DNA of 5,542 nucleotides from Melioribacteraceae bacterium (GTDB lineage Bacteria > Bacteroidota > Ignavibacteria > Ignavibacteriales > Melioribacteraceae): the NCBI GenBank assembly GCA_026987055.1, contig JALSNL010000026.1, positions 1 through 5,542 on the forward strand, written 5' to 3'. The notes under the pieces are model-generated. The model did no database searches. It worked only from the letters and a program-made list of their open reading frames with translations, and had not been told where the DNA came from. The position numbers and the translations under genes were made by a program. Below, piece by piece: positions 4,439 through 5,542 of this stretch (position 1 is the first letter of the stretch; each line of letters begins with the position of its first letter).

Positions 4439-5542
4439 ATGAAGCTTTCTTTTTTTATTACAAACAAATATATTAAAAGCAAAAGCAGTGGTAAATTTCT
4501 TTCGCTTATTTCTATTATTACTATTGGCGGAATAGTATTAGGGGTAACTGTTTTAATAATGGCTATCTCTATATTAAATGGTTTTGAAAATAATATAAGT
4601 GAAAATATTATAAAATTTAATGCTCACTTAAATATTAACGGATTTAGTCAAAAAAGCTTGCCTGATTATTATCTAACTGAAAAAAAACTACACGAATATT
4701 TGCATGGTAAATTTAGTAGTATATCACCATATATTGAAAAAAAAGTAATTTTGGCAAAGAAAAAGAGAGCCGAAGGAATTATTCTGCGTGGGATTGATTC
4801 GTTAACCATAGAAAATTCGATTAAAAGAATTATTGTTGAAGGTAATTACAAACTTAATAAAAATAATTTCGGAATTATTATCGGAAGAAAATTAGCTGAA
4901 AAAATTGATGCAAAGTTAGGCGATAAACTTATGGTCTTTGCACTAAATAATAACGAACCTCCTTCCCTTTCCAATTTACCTATTATTGAACAATTTAAAA
5001 TTACCGGAATATATGAAAGCGGAATGGCAGAGTATGATGACATACACGCTTATTGCAATTTTAAAATTGCAGAAAATTTTTTTGAACTTAATGATGAAGT
5101 TACTGGCTACAATATTAACTTAATAGATATCTCACAAATTGATAGTATTAAGCAAGTATTAAATGCAAAATTACCTTATCCATTTAATGTTAGAACATAC
5201 AAAGATTTAAACAGACAGGTTTTTACTTGGCTGGAATTACAAAAACAACCTATTCCTATTATTTTAGGATTAATTATTATTGTTGCAATATTTAATATTG
5301 TAGGTGCGTTGCTTATGTTGGTTATTCAAAAAACAGAAGCAATTGGTATTCTAAAATCAATGGGAGCAAGCAAATTACAGATTATTCAAATATTTGTATT
5401 ACAAGGTTTATATTTGGCTGCCATAGGAATTGTTTTGGGAAATATAATAGCTTTTATTTTAAGTTGGTTACAAAGCACATACAAAATTATTCCTTTACCG
5501 GAACAAATATATTTTCTTTCAAGTGTACCTATTTCAATTAAT
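4439..5542 (+). CDS. LolC/LolE-family lipoprotein-releasing ABC transporter permease (3' end beyond the window)
   Basis: The frame is open from the ATG at 4439-4441 to the right edge: 368 codons of a protein that is usually about 400-415 residues. The layout is that of LolC/LolE. There is a short cytoplasmic N-terminus with YIKSKS, and a first membrane helix at about 20-46. A large periplasmic MacB-like domain spans about 47-270, containing ILRGID (115-120), IIIGRKLAEK (146-155) and FKITGIYESGMAEYD (186-200). A second helix follows at about 272-296. Next comes the cytoplasmic coupling segment IQKTEAIGILKSMGAS (296-311), the family's best-known signature, and a third helix at about 316-343. 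A fourth helix is expected after the edge. With the LolD ATPase, such permeases pull lipoproteins from the inner membrane and hand them to a periplasmic carrier. No Shine-Dalgarno precedes the start. LolC versus LolE cannot be told apart from this part; a lolD gene may follow outside the window. Confidence 0.9.
   Translation, partial: MKLSFFITNKYIKSKSSGKFLSLISIITIGGIVLGVTVLIMAISILNGFENNISENIIKFNAHLNINGFSQKSLPDYYLTEKKLHEYLHGKFSSISPYIEKKVILAKKKRAEGIILRGIDSLTIENSIKRIIVEGNYKLNKNNFGIIIGRKLAEKIDAKLGDKLMVFALNNNEPPSLSNLPIIEQFKITGIYESGMAEYDDIHAYCNFKIAENFFELNDEVTGYNINLIDISQIDSIKQVLNAKLPYPFNVRTYKDLNRQVFTWLELQKQPIPIILGLIIIVAIFNIVGALLMLVIQKTEAIGILKSMGASKLQIIQIFVLQGLYLAAIGIVLGNIIAFILSWLQSTYKIIPLPEQIYFLSSVPISIN

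Noticed and set aside
4846..5043. Minus-strand open frame inside the LolC/E gene
   Set aside because: It is antisense to the periplasmic domain of a well-supported gene; its hydrophobic composition comes from the AT-rich complement.

Overview
The window is AT-rich, chromosome-like DNA. Start codons lack Shine-Dalgarno sequences, and the genes are ordinary housekeeping and cell-envelope genes. The protein styles (DUF58/Bat-type protein, a TPR lipoprotein, an S66 LD-carboxypeptidase, a PlsC variant with an HMSMMET motif, a LolC/E permease) fit the Bacteroidota / Chlorobiota / Ignavibacteriota group, and I lean towards an Ignavibacteria-like bacterium. This assignment is made from memory of the families, not from a search.

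Layout. Positions 1-219 (+) hold the decayed C-terminal end of a phosphohexomutase (phosphomannomutase / phosphoglucosamine mutase family), with two apparent frameshifts, an internal stop and damaged conserved residues. Positions 223-327 hold a small non-coding tract of CTTTGCG-like heptamers, first in one orientation and then, more degenerate, in the other. Four protein genes then lie on the minus strand. Read in the direction of transcription they are: PlsC-like acyltransferase (3741-2941); S66 LD-carboxypeptidase (2790-1849); TPR lipoprotein (1749-1225); and DUF58/vWA protein (1238-333), whose start overlaps the end of the lipoprotein gene by 14 bp.

Positions 3853-4222 are a minus-strand tRNA operon, transcribed Pro(UGG)-Arg(UCU)-His(GUG)-Glu(UUC), with a TATAAT box upstream and a clear intrinsic terminator at 3812-3842. 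Diverging from it on the plus strand is a LolC/LolE-type lipoprotein-export permease that starts at 4439 and runs off the right edge.

The common theme is the envelope: phospholipid synthesis (acyltransferase), peptidoglycan recycling (LD-carboxypeptidase), a lipoprotein with a DUF58 protein that probably belongs to a Bat/MoxR-type system, and lipoprotein sorting (LolC/E). I see no CRISPR array, phage, transposase, toxin-antitoxin or defence locus. The part most worth a second look is the left 330 bp, with the multiply broken mutase end next to the repeat tract. I found no convincing new biological system.
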